64,000 nt of DNA from CADEDH01 sp965263455 (lineage in GTDB: Bacteria > Actinomycetota > Acidimicrobiia > Acidimicrobiales > SZUA-35): positions 186,001 through 250,000 of the forward strand of contig CBDHHN010000004.1 of the NCBI GenBank assembly GCA_965263455.1, given 5' to 3'. Each line of letters opens with the position of its first letter. Position 1 is the first letter of the stretch. The translations under genes were made by a program, and so were the position numbers. Shown piece by piece: positions 25,975 through 34,126 of the stretch. A model generated the notes under the pieces. It was not told the origin of the DNA. It saw only the letters and a program-made list of their open reading frames with translations, and made no database searches.

Positions 25975-28479
25975 ATGGGCGTCCTGAGCAGGGTCGCGGG
26001 GCGGCTCTCGGGCCGCTCCCGAGTGGTGGGGCTGATACTGGCCCTGCTCGCCGTCGACGCGGCCCTCCTCACCCTTCTGTGGGACCGGCCGGCCGCGTTC
26101 TCCGGTGCCATGCTCTCGCCCCTCCTGGTGGCTGCGCTCTTCGCCGGGGTCGAGTGGCGGGTCATCCACATCCAGTTGCGAGCCGAGGCCAGCAGCTTCT
26201 CGCTACTGGAACTACCCCTGGTGCTGGGTGTCGTGTTCCTCCCTCCCCGGTCGCTCCTGATCGCCGCCTTCGTCGGCGTGGTCATCGGCCTGGCCGTGGG
26301 CCGACGGCAGTCGCCGCTGAAGGTCGTGTTCAACGCGGCCAACGTCACCCTCTATGCCGCCATCGCCGTCGCCGTGGTGCAGGCCCTGATCGGCCCCGAT
26401 CAGCTCGGCCAGGCCATGACCAAGGTCGACTGGCTCATCGTGTTGGCCGCGGTGGCGACCGGCTCGGTGGTGAACATGTCGGTCATCATGACCGCCATCG
26501 GCCTGACCGAGGGCCCGCCGCCGGCGGCCAAGATGGCCGAACTCGTCGGGTTCGGGGTCGGCGTCTCGGCCGCCAACGGCGCGGTGAGCCTGGTGGCGGC
26601 CCTGCTGTTGCCCGTCGATCCCTTCAGCCTGGCCCTACTGGCGGTCCCGGCCGTGGTCCTGTTCGCCGCCGCCCGGGTCTTCGCCGCCGAGCAGAGCCAA
26701 CGGGAACGCATGGAGTTCCTGTACCGGAGCACCCACCAGCTGGACCGGGACGACCCGGGCCACGGTGTCGGTTCGCTGCTCGACGAGGCCCGCGAGATGT
26801 TCCGGGCCGAGGTCGGCGCCCTGGTTCTGGTCGAGGCCGACGAGGAGCACGGCGGCCTCCCGGCCCGCATCGTGCGCTCGACCGAACCCGAACGGACCGA
26901 GGATCGGACGGGAGAGCTGCCCACGGAACTGGTGCGCGAGGCGGCGGCCACCCTGGACCAGGCCCAACTGGTGGAACACGACGCCCTCGGACCCCTCAGC
27001 GCCGTGGTTCGGGCCGTCGGTGGGCGCACCGCCATGGTGGCCCGGTTGGCCACCGACGACCGTGACCTGGGGTTGCTGGTGGTGGCGGACCGCCTGGGCA
27101 CCGTGGCCTCCTTCCAACGGGACGACCTGCTGGTGCTCGACGCCCTGGCCCGGCAGTCGGCGGTGCAGCTCCGCAGCGGGCACCTGGCCCAGGCCGTGGT
27201 CGAACTGCGCGCCCTGGAGCGGGAACTGGCCCACGCCGCCACCCACGACACCCTGACGGGTCTGGCCAACCGGACCCTGTTCGCCCGACGGTTGGACGAG
27301 GCCGCCGGGGGCGACGAGCCGTTCTGGGTCCTGTATCTCGACCTCGACGACTTCAAGGAAGTGAACGACACCCACGGCCACGCCGCCGGGGACGAGGTCC
27401 TGGTCGAGGCGGCCCGACGGTTGCGGGCCCAGCTGCGTCCGATCGACGTGGTGGCCCGCCTCGGGGGCGACGAGTTCGCCGTCCTGTTGTCGAACCACCC
27501 CGATCCCAACGACGTGGCGGAGCGGATCGTGTCGGTCGTGTCGGCCCCCATCGAGTTGGAGACGGGCCAGATCGCCAACATCGGGTGCAGTGTCGGCGTG
27601 GCCGAGGGCGAACCGGGGGCCGACCCCCAGGACCTGATGGAGGCCGCCGACCAGGCCATGTACCGGGCCAAGGCGGCGACCAAGGCGGCCCAGGGCTCGC
27701 ACCCGCCCCGCCCGTCGGGGCCGGAACGGCCCGCCACCTCGACCATCCCCGAGGAACAGCTCGAGGTGCATTATCAGCCCATGGTGGCGCTCGCCTCCGG
27801 GGAGGTGGCCGGGGTCGAGGCCCTGGTCCGGTGGCGCTGCCCCGAACGCGGCCTGCTCCTCCCCCACCATTTCCTGGCCAACGCCGAGACCGACGGGTCG
27901 ATCGTTCCCCTCGACCGGTGGGTGCTCCGTCGGGCCTGGAACGACATCGAACGCCTCGGGCGTGACCTGCTGGTATCGGTCAACCTGTCGGCCCATCACC
28001 TGGGCTCGCCGGATCTGGCCGACTTCCTGGCCCACGAGATTCTGGACGGCCGGTCGGCCGAGGGCCGGCTCGGTCTGGAGTTGACCGAGCGGGCCATTCG
28101 GGTCGACGCCAACCGGGGCCATGTTCATCTGGACGCCATTCGGCGGCTGGGGGTCACCCCGATCCTGGGCGACTTCGGCACCGGGGTGTCGTCCATCGGG
28201 TATCTGCAGGCGGCACCGGTCGAGATGGTGAAGCTGGCCCCACCGCTGTTCACCGGTGGGCCTCGACGGGCCATGTCCGCCGCGGTGACGTCGCTGATCC
28301 AGGCCCTGGGTCGACGGGTGGTGGCCCAGGGGCTCGAGCACCCCGACGATGCCGAAGCGGCCCGAGCCGCCGGGTGCGACTGGGCCCAGGGTTTCCTGTT
28401 CGCCCGACCCATGACCCTGGACGATCTGCGCCTGTTGCTGGGGGCCCCGAGCGCCGCCGACTCCACCGTTTCGGCCTGA
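25975..28479 (+). CDS. Membrane GGDEF-EAL protein (diguanylate cyclase, degenerate EAL)
   Basis: 834 aa. Six or more TM helices (about 15-235), a GAF-like region (250-400), a GGDEF domain (about 412-572) with intact RLGGDEF (495-501) and an I-site RPID (488-491) exactly five residues upstream, then an EAL domain (594-825). EAL has E615, N670, E702, K753 and Q805, but the metal-ligand pair is GD (732-733) instead of DD, and the Glu of AEGVE is Q785. It therefore probably makes c-di-GMP but does not degrade it; the EAL may be a sensor. The ATG lacks a strong ribosome site. Confidence 0.9.
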   Translation: MGVLSRVAGRLSGRSRVVGLILALLAVDAALLTLLWDRPAAFSGAMLSPLLVAALFAGVEWRVIHIQLRAEASSFSLLELPLVLGVVFLPPRSLLIAAFVGVVIGLAVGRRQSPLKVVFNAANVTLYAAIAVAVVQALIGPDQLGQAMTKVDWLIVLAAVATGSVVNMSVIMTAIGLTEGPPPAAKMAELVGFGVGVSAANGAVSLVAALLLPVDPFSLALLAVPAVVLFAAARVFAAEQSQRERMEFLYRSTHQLDRDDPGHGVGSLLDEAREMFRAEVGALVLVEADEEHGGLPARIVRSTEPERTEDRTGELPTELVREAAATLDQAQLVEHDALGPLSAVVRAVGGRTAMVARLATDDRDLGLLVVADRLGTVASFQRDDLLVLDALARQSAVQLRSGHLAQAVVELRALERELAHAATHDTLTGLANRTLFARRLDEAAGGDEPFWVLYLDLDDFKEVNDTHGHAAGDEVLVEAARRLRAQLRPIDVVARLGGDEFAVLLSNHPDPNDVAERIVSVVSAPIELETGQIANIGCSVGVAEGEPGADPQDLMEAADQAMYRAKAATKAAQGSHPPRPSGPERPATSTIPEEQLEVHYQPMVALASGEVAGVEALVRWRCPERGLLLPHHFLANAETDGSIVPLDRWVLRRAWNDIERLGRDLLVSVNLSAHHLGSPDLADFLAHEILDGRSAEGRLGLELTERAIRVDANRGHVHLDAIRRLGVTPILGDFGTGVSSIGYLQAAPVEMVKLAPPLFTGGPRRAMSAAVTSLIQALGRRVVAQGLEHPDDAEAARAAGCDWAQGFLFARPMTLDDLRLLLGAPSAADSTVSA

Positions 28480-28519
28480 ATGGGCCGAGGGGCTCAAGTC
28501 GGCCGGGTCGATCGGCCGA
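28471..28519 (+). terminator. Pair of hairpins with the same stem
   Basis: TCGGCC/GGCCGA pairs at 28471-28476 with 28483-28488 (the stop codon lies in the loop) and again at 28499-28504 with 28514-28519. Short stems of identical sequence after the GGDEF-EAL gene; possible terminator, weakly supported. Confidence 0.35.
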
Positions 28520-28558
28520 TGAACCGGGGTAACCGGATCAGCTTGAGGCAGGAGTGAC

Positions 28559-30157
28559 ATGGTGCACGAAGCGGACAGGACGCCAGGGGGGCGGACGGCT
28601 TCAACGCGTCGCGGTCGTAGTGGTCGCACACGGGCCGTCATCGGGGGCGTGGTGGGGGCCGCCGCCCTCGCCGTCGGGGCGGTGGCAGGGGTGCCGACAT
28701 CGGCGTCGGCCCCGGCCGACGATGTGGGGCTCATCCGGCCCGCCATGGTCGCAGCGGGCGAGGTGACGTTCAGCCAGACCGGCGATGAGTGGGGACCCAC
28801 GACGTCACGGTCATCCAGCTCGATCTCGGTGTCGTCGTCGGGCGGGTCGAACACGAGTTTCTACCCGTCGTCGGGCGACGAGTGGGAGTTCGACATCAAC
28901 GGCCAGGAGTTCGAGTTCGACTCCAGCAGCTTCGCCGACAGCGAATTCGCCAACCGCAAGGCCCAGGCCGTCACCCTCAAGTCGCTGTCCAAGGACGTCA
29001 ACGAGACCTACCGCGGCTCCGCCTACACCGGCAAGGGTGTCGACGTGGCCGTCATCGACACCGGTGTCGCCCCGGTCTCAGGGCTCAAGGGCGAGAACGT
29101 GCTCCACGGGCCCGACCTGTCGATGGAGGGCGACTCCCCGGCCGCCCACCTCGACACCTACGGCCACGGCACCCACATCGCCGCCATCATCGCCGGCAAC
29201 CGCAAGGGCCACCACGGCATCGCCCCCGGGGCTCGGGTGGTGAGTGTCAAGGTGGCCGGTCATGACGGCGCCACCACCATTCCCCAGGTCGTGGCCGCCA
29301 TCGACTGGGTTGTCGAGCACAAGGATCGGGACGGCCTCAACATCCGCATCCTGAACCTGTCGCTGGGCCAGGGCGGGGTATCCGACCATCAGGGCGACAT
29401 CCTGTCGGCCGCCGTGGAGCGGGCCTGGGATGCCGGGATCTTCGTCGTCGTCGCCGCCGGCAACAAGGGCTACGACCCCGGTCACCTGGACTCCCCCGCC
29501 ATCGACCCCTACGTCATGGCCGTGGCCGGGGTCGACTCGATGGACTACGCCCTTGACGAGCGCTTCCAGCCGGCGGCCGAGTGGTCGTCCCGGGGCGACG
29601 GGGCCCGCAATCCCGACATCGCCGCCCCCGGCCGGTCCATCGCCTCCTACCGGGTGCCCGGCTCGACCATCGACGAAGCCGCTCCCGGTGCCCGCCACGG
29701 CTCCAAGCTGTTCAAGGGCTCGGGCACCTCGCAGTCGGCGGCCGTGATCAGCGGTGTGGCGGCCCGGATGCTCGAGCACCGGCCTGAGCTCACCAACGAC
29801 GAGCTCAAGGCCACCTTCACCCATGGAGCCGACACGCTGGTCGAGTGGTCGAACCCTCGGGCCGTCGGTTCCGGAACCGTCGACATCGACAACACCAAGC
29901 CCAGCCCCCAGTACGGGGCGACCCAGAACCATCCCCGGGCCGCCGGGGCGGGCACGGGCCTGGTCGAACCCAGCGGGGGAACCTGGTCCGGGGGGACCTG
30001 GTCGGGAGGCACCTGGTCCGGGGGGACCTGGTCCGGCGCCACCTGGTCCGGCGCCACCTGGTCCGGCGCCACCTGGTCCGGGGGGACCTGGTCGGGCGCC
30101 ACCTGGTCCGGGGCCACCTGGTCCGGGGCCACCTGGTCCGGCAACGGCTGGAAGTAG
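28559..30157 (+). CDS. Secreted S8 (subtilisin-like) peptidase with WSG repeats
   Basis: 532 aa. An Arg-rich N-region followed by a hydrophobic segment (26-46, ending in ASA) resembles an export signal. A Ser/Gly-rich and acidic pro-region (about 50-150) precedes the S8 domain (about 155-445), with catalytic D167 (VIDTG), H203 (HGTH), oxyanion N302 (AAGN) and S391 (SGTSQSA). The C-terminus is 11 tandem (G/A)TWSG units ending in NGWK, a Trp-rich tail of unknown role, possibly wall or surface binding. AGGAG lies just before the ATG. A long terminator follows. Confidence 0.92.
   Translation: MVHEADRTPGGRTASTRRGRSGRTRAVIGGVVGAAALAVGAVAGVPTSASAPADDVGLIRPAMVAAGEVTFSQTGDEWGPTTSRSSSSISVSSSGGSNTSFYPSSGDEWEFDINGQEFEFDSSSFADSEFANRKAQAVTLKSLSKDVNETYRGSAYTGKGVDVAVIDTGVAPVSGLKGENVLHGPDLSMEGDSPAAHLDTYGHGTHIAAIIAGNRKGHHGIAPGARVVSVKVAGHDGATTIPQVVAAIDWVVEHKDRDGLNIRILNLSLGQGGVSDHQGDILSAAVERAWDAGIFVVVAAGNKGYDPGHLDSPAIDPYVMAVAGVDSMDYALDERFQPAAEWSSRGDGARNPDIAAPGRSIASYRVPGSTIDEAAPGARHGSKLFKGSGTSQSAAVISGVAARMLEHRPELTNDELKATFTHGADTLVEWSNPRAVGSGTVDIDNTKPSPQYGATQNHPRAAGAGTGLVEPSGGTWSGGTWSGGTWSGGTWSGATWSGATWSGATWSGGTWSGATWSGATWSGATWSGNGWK
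29978..30142 (+). repeat. Eleven 15-bp tandem repeats encoding (G/A)TWSG
   Basis: Eleven in-frame 15-bp units built on ACCTGGTCCGG with Gly/Ala variation at one codon. Units 5-7 and 9-11 are Ala-type, the others Gly-type, a pattern (3 Ala, 1 Gly, 3 Ala) suggesting block duplication. They form the extreme C-terminus of the peptidase. Confidence 0.9.
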
Positions 30158-30197
30158 CGCCCCCACCCGCCGGCCGTCCGGCCGGCACCATCCACGC

Positions 30198-30239
30198 AGG
30201 CCCCGGGGGCGGCACCATCCGGTGTCGCCCCCGGGGCCT
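30198..30239. terminator. Strong bidirectional hairpin terminator
   Basis: A perfect 14-bp stem (30198-30211 with 30226-30239) continues inward with five more pairs, including a G-T wobble, leaving a 4-nt loop: about 19 bp in all. It lies between convergent genes (stops at 30157 and 30299). Confidence 0.8.
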
Positions 30240-30298
30240 CTGCGTTCCTCCCCGTTGTCGTAGTGGGATCCGGCCGCGGACCGGGCGATGCCGCCGAC

Positions 30299-31621
30299 TC
30301 AGGCCTCGGGGATCCAGCTGCCGTGGAAGCCGAACGGAACCCGCTGGGGCAGGCGGACCGTGGCGAGGGCCTCGGCCGCCGGATCGAGGGCGTCGAGGAT
30401 GACGAAGTCGCTGTGGTCGTCGGCCTCGTCGTAGACGTAGCCCAGGAGGTAGCCGTCGTCCTCGGCGGTGGCCCCGTCCCGGGGGGCGAACACGAACTCG
30501 CCGGGTCGACGGCCTCGGCCGAAGTCGTGGGCCACCGAGTCGCCGCCGGACAGGTCGTACTTGATCACAGCCGAGTCGGTGGCGTCGCCGGTGGCGACGG
30601 CGTAGCCGTAGCGGTAGTCGTGGGCCACCTTGGTGTCGGCCACCCGACCGAACTCGATCGGCCGGTCGTCGAGCTGGGTCTCGGTGACCGAGCCCGAGGC
30701 CAGGTCGAGTTCCCACCGCCACAGGCTGGCGGTGTCGTCGAAGTTGGTGCCCTCGGCCCAGAGCTGGGGGTAGCGGGCCACGTCGAGCACGATCCCGCCG
30801 TCGGTGTCGTAGGCGTTGACCGGGTGGAACACGTAGCACGGCTCGACGTCGAACCATCGGACCGATCCCCCGGCCCCGTTGCGGTCCATGACCCCGAGCC
30901 GGGCCCCGTTGTCGGGGCGGAACACGAAGGGCATGGTCCCGGCCAGGGCCCGATCGAGGTCGAACACCACCGGCAGGTCCATGAACACCACATGGTCGGC
31001 CGTGACGTTGAAGTCGTGCATCATGACCGGGGCCGGGATCTCCACCGGGGCGCTCTCCACCAGTTCCCCGGTGGCCGAGACCCGGTGGTAGGTCAGGTAC
31101 GGCGGGACGAGGCCGTAGCCGAACCCGATCATCTCCCGGGTGGTCGGGCAGATCTTGGGGTGGGCGGTGAAGGCTCCGCTCAGCTTGCCTCCGAAGTCGT
31201 GGGGGCCGACGGTGTCGAGGTCGGGGGTGATCTCGTACGGCAGGTGGCCCTCCTCCAGGCACAGGATGCGCCCGGCGTGGGCCACGACGTGGGTGTTGGC
31301 CTTGGAGTCGGCGTCGTCACTGACGCCCGACTCCAGATCGATCAGAGGCTTGGTCGGTTCGTCGAAGAACGGGGTCCGCACGTACCGGTTGCGATACCAC
31401 TGGGCCCGACCGTCGCCGATGCGTATGCCGTGGATCATCCCGTCGCCGAAGAACCAGTGCTGGCTCTCGCCGGTGATGGGATTGGCGCCGTTGCGCAGGT
31501 AGCGGCCGTCGAGATCGGTGGGGATGGCACCGGTGACGACCAGGTCGGTGGCGGTGACCTCATCGGTTACGGGGGCGTAGTTGCCCCGAAGATGGAACGG
31601 AAGCTCGGCCGTGGCTGACAT
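30299..31621 (-). CDS. Carotenoid oxygenase (cleavage dioxygenase) family protein
   Basis: 440 aa, seven-bladed propeller family. The four iron-binding His are H154 (AHPK), H202 (MMHDF), H266 (VFHPVN) and H433 (GFHGSW). YLRNGANPI near residue 41 and HWFFGDGMIHG (55-65) are family hallmarks. Members cleave double bonds of carotenoids, apocarotenoids, stilbenes or lignin-derived compounds. No signal peptide. TACTGT lies 6 nt upstream of the ATG, giving a leaderless start; the divergent MFS gene begins 25 bp away. Confidence 0.92.
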   Translation of the reverse strand: MSATAELPFHLRGNYAPVTDEVTATDLVVTGAIPTDLDGRYLRNGANPITGESQHWFFGDGMIHGIRIGDGRAQWYRNRYVRTPFFDEPTKPLIDLESGVSDDADSKANTHVVAHAGRILCLEEGHLPYEITPDLDTVGPHDFGGKLSGAFTAHPKICPTTREMIGFGYGLVPPYLTYHRVSATGELVESAPVEIPAPVMMHDFNVTADHVVFMDLPVVFDLDRALAGTMPFVFRPDNGARLGVMDRNGAGGSVRWFDVEPCYVFHPVNAYDTDGGIVLDVARYPQLWAEGTNFDDTASLWRWELDLASGSVTETQLDDRPIEFGRVADTKVAHDYRYGYAVATGDATDSAVIKYDLSGGDSVAHDFGRGRRPGEFVFAPRDGATAEDDGYLLGYVYDEADDHSDFVILDALDPAAEALATVRLPQRVPFGFHGSWIPEA

Positions 31622-31627
31622 GCACCA

Positions 31628-31637
31628 ACAGTAGTCT
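31628..31637. promoter_or_regulatory. Back-to-back -10 boxes sharing one TA
   Basis: Within ACAGTAGTCT, TACTGT reads leftward (31633-31628, 6 nt from the oxygenase ATG) and TAGTCT reads rightward (31632-31637, 8 nt from the MFS ATG). They share the central TA. Only 24 bp separate the two start codons, so both messages must be leaderless or nearly so. Confidence 0.55.
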
Positions 31638-31645
31638 GGGCCGCC

Positions 31646-32869
31646 ATGGACGAACCGGGCCCGGAGGCCGCCGGCCGACTCGGGCGCCGCCCGCCCCTGT
31701 GGCTGATCTTCGCCGTGACCGTGACCGGCATCCTGGCCAACTCGGTCCTGACGCCCAACATCCCCGACATCCTGGCCGACCTCGGGCAGCCCGACTCCCG
31801 GGCCGGGCTGCTGGTGGCCGCCACCCCGCTCCCGGGTGTGCTCATGGCCCCCGTCATCGGGATCCTGGCCGACCGCTACGGCCGTCGCCTCATCCTGGTG
31901 CCGTGCCTGGCCCTGTTCGGCCTGGCCGCCCTCGGGTCGGCCCTGGCCCCCACCTTCGAGGCCCTGCTGGCGGTGCGGTTCATCCAGGGCATCGGCGGCG
32001 CCGGGTTGATCAACCTGGCCGTGGTCCTGCTCGGCGACCACTGGGACGGGTTGGCCCGGACACGGCTGATCGGCCGCAACTCGGCCATGCTGACGCTCGG
32101 CCTGGCCGTGGTGCCGTCGTTCTCCGGCGTCATCGGCGACGTGGCCGGTTGGCGGTGGTCGCTGGCCATCGGGTCGGTGGCGTTGCCCCTGGCCGTGGTG
32201 GGCTGGCGGCTCCTGCCCGCCGGTCGACCCGGGACCCGACGGACGGTGCGGGGCCAACTCCTGGACGCCGCCCGGGTCCTGCGCCAACCGGCGGTGCTGA
32301 CCATCCTGGGGGCCGGGGTGGTGTTGTTCACCGTCATCTTCGGCGTGTTCCTCACCGCCCTTCCCGTCCACCTGGAGGAGGAGTTCGGGCTGAGCGCCGG
32401 ACCACGGGGCCTGATCCTGTCGAGCTTCGCCGTCGGGGCGTCGGCGGCCTCGTTCAACCTGGGTCGACTCCGGGCCCGATTCTCCTCCCGCACCATGTTG
32501 GTGGGCTCGTCGGTCGTCATCGCCGCCTGCGCCGCCGCCATCGGTCTGGCCCCGACGGTGACCATCGTCGTGGTGGCGTCGGTGATCTACGGGTTGGGCG
32601 ACGGGGTGGCCATCCCCGCCCTCCAGGACCTGGTGACCGAGGCCGCCCCCGACGACCAACGGGCGTCGGTAATGGCCGCCTGGGTCTCGGGCATCCGGCT
32701 GGGCCAGACCATAGGCCCGGTGGGGGCGGCGGCCCTGTTCGGCGTCACCTCGACCGGGATGACCATGGTGGTCGGGGCCGTGCTCTTCGGCGCCGTGGCC
32801 GGCGCCCTGCTGGTGGCCCCGCTCCCGGGAGGCGCCGACGCCGCCGCTCCCCTCCCGGCCGCCGACTGA
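31646..32869 (+). CDS. MFS transporter
   Basis: 407 aa, 12 predicted TM helices. The MFS loop 2-3 signature is visible as GILADRYGRR (about 72-81), with RFIQGIGGAG in helix 4. Drug/metabolite efflux (DHA1-like) is the likely class; the substrate is unknown. Divergent from the carotenoid oxygenase across a 24-bp shared promoter, so the two are probably co-regulated, possibly exporting a product of the oxygenase. Confidence 0.87.
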   Translation: MDEPGPEAAGRLGRRPPLWLIFAVTVTGILANSVLTPNIPDILADLGQPDSRAGLLVAATPLPGVLMAPVIGILADRYGRRLILVPCLALFGLAALGSALAPTFEALLAVRFIQGIGGAGLINLAVVLLGDHWDGLARTRLIGRNSAMLTLGLAVVPSFSGVIGDVAGWRWSLAIGSVALPLAVVGWRLLPAGRPGTRRTVRGQLLDAARVLRQPAVLTILGAGVVLFTVIFGVFLTALPVHLEEEFGLSAGPRGLILSSFAVGASAASFNLGRLRARFSSRTMLVGSSVVIAACAAAIGLAPTVTIVVVASVIYGLGDGVAIPALQDLVTEAAPDDQRASVMAAWVSGIRLGQTIGPVGAAALFGVTSTGMTMVVGAVLFGAVAGALLVAPLPGGADAAAPLPAAD

Positions 32870-32928
32870 CCCTGCTCGACGGTCGCGGCCCCAGCATCCC
32901 CACCGGCCGACCGGTCCCGGAGGGCGGC

Positions 32929-34080
32929 TCAGTCCCCGGATTCGAGGTCCGCCTCGACTTCGGGCCCGGGGGCGAACGGGTTGACCAACGTCCGCACCAC
33001 GAAGATGGCGACGGCGGCCACGGTCAGGATGCCGGCGCCGACCAGGCCGAGGGCCCGGGGTCCGGCGGCATCGAGGACGGCGCCGCCGAGGAAGGGCCCG
33101 GCGACCCGACCCACGGCCATGATGGCCTGGGCGTCGCCGGCCCGATCGGCGGGGTTGGCCGAACGCTCGGCCAAGGCGTTGAACATGCCGGGGGTTGCCA
33201 TCCAGAACAGGAACCCCCACACCACCAGTGACAGGCCGAACAGCCAGCCGGCGGTGGCGTTGGTCATGACCAGGGCGCAGGTGGCGGTGCCCAGGATCCA
33301 GGGGGCCGGCCAGCCCCGCCGCCAGGGCCACACCGTGGCCGGGATGGAGGCCACGGCGTTGACGCTGAACAGCAGGGCGATGCTCGACACGGCCAGGCCG
33401 GGCCGGTCGGTTCCCAACACGACGGCGTAGGTGAAGACCGACGACCCGCCAAGGGTGAACAGCCCGAGGGCCACCAGCAGGATCCGGGCCACCGGCACCG
33501 GTCGGGACCGTTCCGCCCTCTTCACCACCCGGTCGGCGGCCCCGGTTCCGGCGTTGAACACCAGGGGGATGACGGCCAGCGTTCCGAGCAGGGCGAATAC
33601 GGCATCGGCGCCACCCCGGGCGAACACGGCGAGCAACGGTCCGACCAGGATCCCGGCCAGGGGGCCCATCACGGCCACGTTGTTGGTCCCCCGCTCCTCG
33701 CCGAAGACCTGAACCCAGGCGAACCAGCTGATCAGACCCAGGGTGAAGCCGCTGACCAGGCGAAGGGCGACGAGGATCGGAAACACCGGCAGCAGGGCCG
33801 AGGCCAGGTTGACGGCCACGGCCACGCCGAGGGCGGCCACGAACACCCGGCGCCGGGGTCGAAGCCATCGACCCGAACCCCAGGAGCCGATCACGAATCC
33901 CGACAGTTGGGCGACCCCGATGAGCGAGGCCCGGGCGAGGCCGAGCGCGTAGTGGTCGGCCACCAGGTCGATCAGGAACGGGGTGGAGACGAGCACGAAC
34001 GTCGAGTAGCCGACGGCGAGCAGAATCCCGGGAGAGACCGAGGGTCGGAGGAGGACGAGAAGGCGAACCGGGACCTGCAT
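32929..34080 (-). CDS. MFS transporter (second, unrelated type)
   Basis: 383 aa with about 11-12 hydrophobic helices and an acidic C-terminal tail. It has the general MFS layout (long basic loop after about helix 6, residues 185-198), but no sharp loop 2-3 signature (GSGRWLRPRRR), so it belongs to a divergent branch. Substrate unknown. It converges on the first MFS gene and follows the zinc-ribbon gene by 46 bp. TAGCGT 9 nt before the ATG may be a -10 box. Confidence 0.8.
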   Translation of the reverse strand: MQVPVRLLVLLRPSVSPGILLAVGYSTFVLVSTPFLIDLVADHYALGLARASLIGVAQLSGFVIGSWGSGRWLRPRRRVFVAALGVAVAVNLASALLPVFPILVALRLVSGFTLGLISWFAWVQVFGEERGTNNVAVMGPLAGILVGPLLAVFARGGADAVFALLGTLAVIPLVFNAGTGAADRVVKRAERSRPVPVARILLVALGLFTLGGSSVFTYAVVLGTDRPGLAVSSIALLFSVNAVASIPATVWPWRRGWPAPWILGTATCALVMTNATAGWLFGLSLVVWGFLFWMATPGMFNALAERSANPADRAGDAQAIMAVGRVAGPFLGGAVLDAAGPRALGLVGAGILTVAAVAIFVVRTLVNPFAPGPEVEADLESGD

Positions 34081-34126
34081 GAGGGCCCGACGCTATCGGC
34101 GTCCGATCGATCCGCTGGGGACGCCC

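Noticed and set aside
31622..33868. Upstream extension of the carotenoid oxygenase frame to over 1,100 codons
   Set aside because: The extension is antisense to the MFS gene and rich in Arg/Gly/Pro; the family start is at 31621 with a -10 box 6 nt away.
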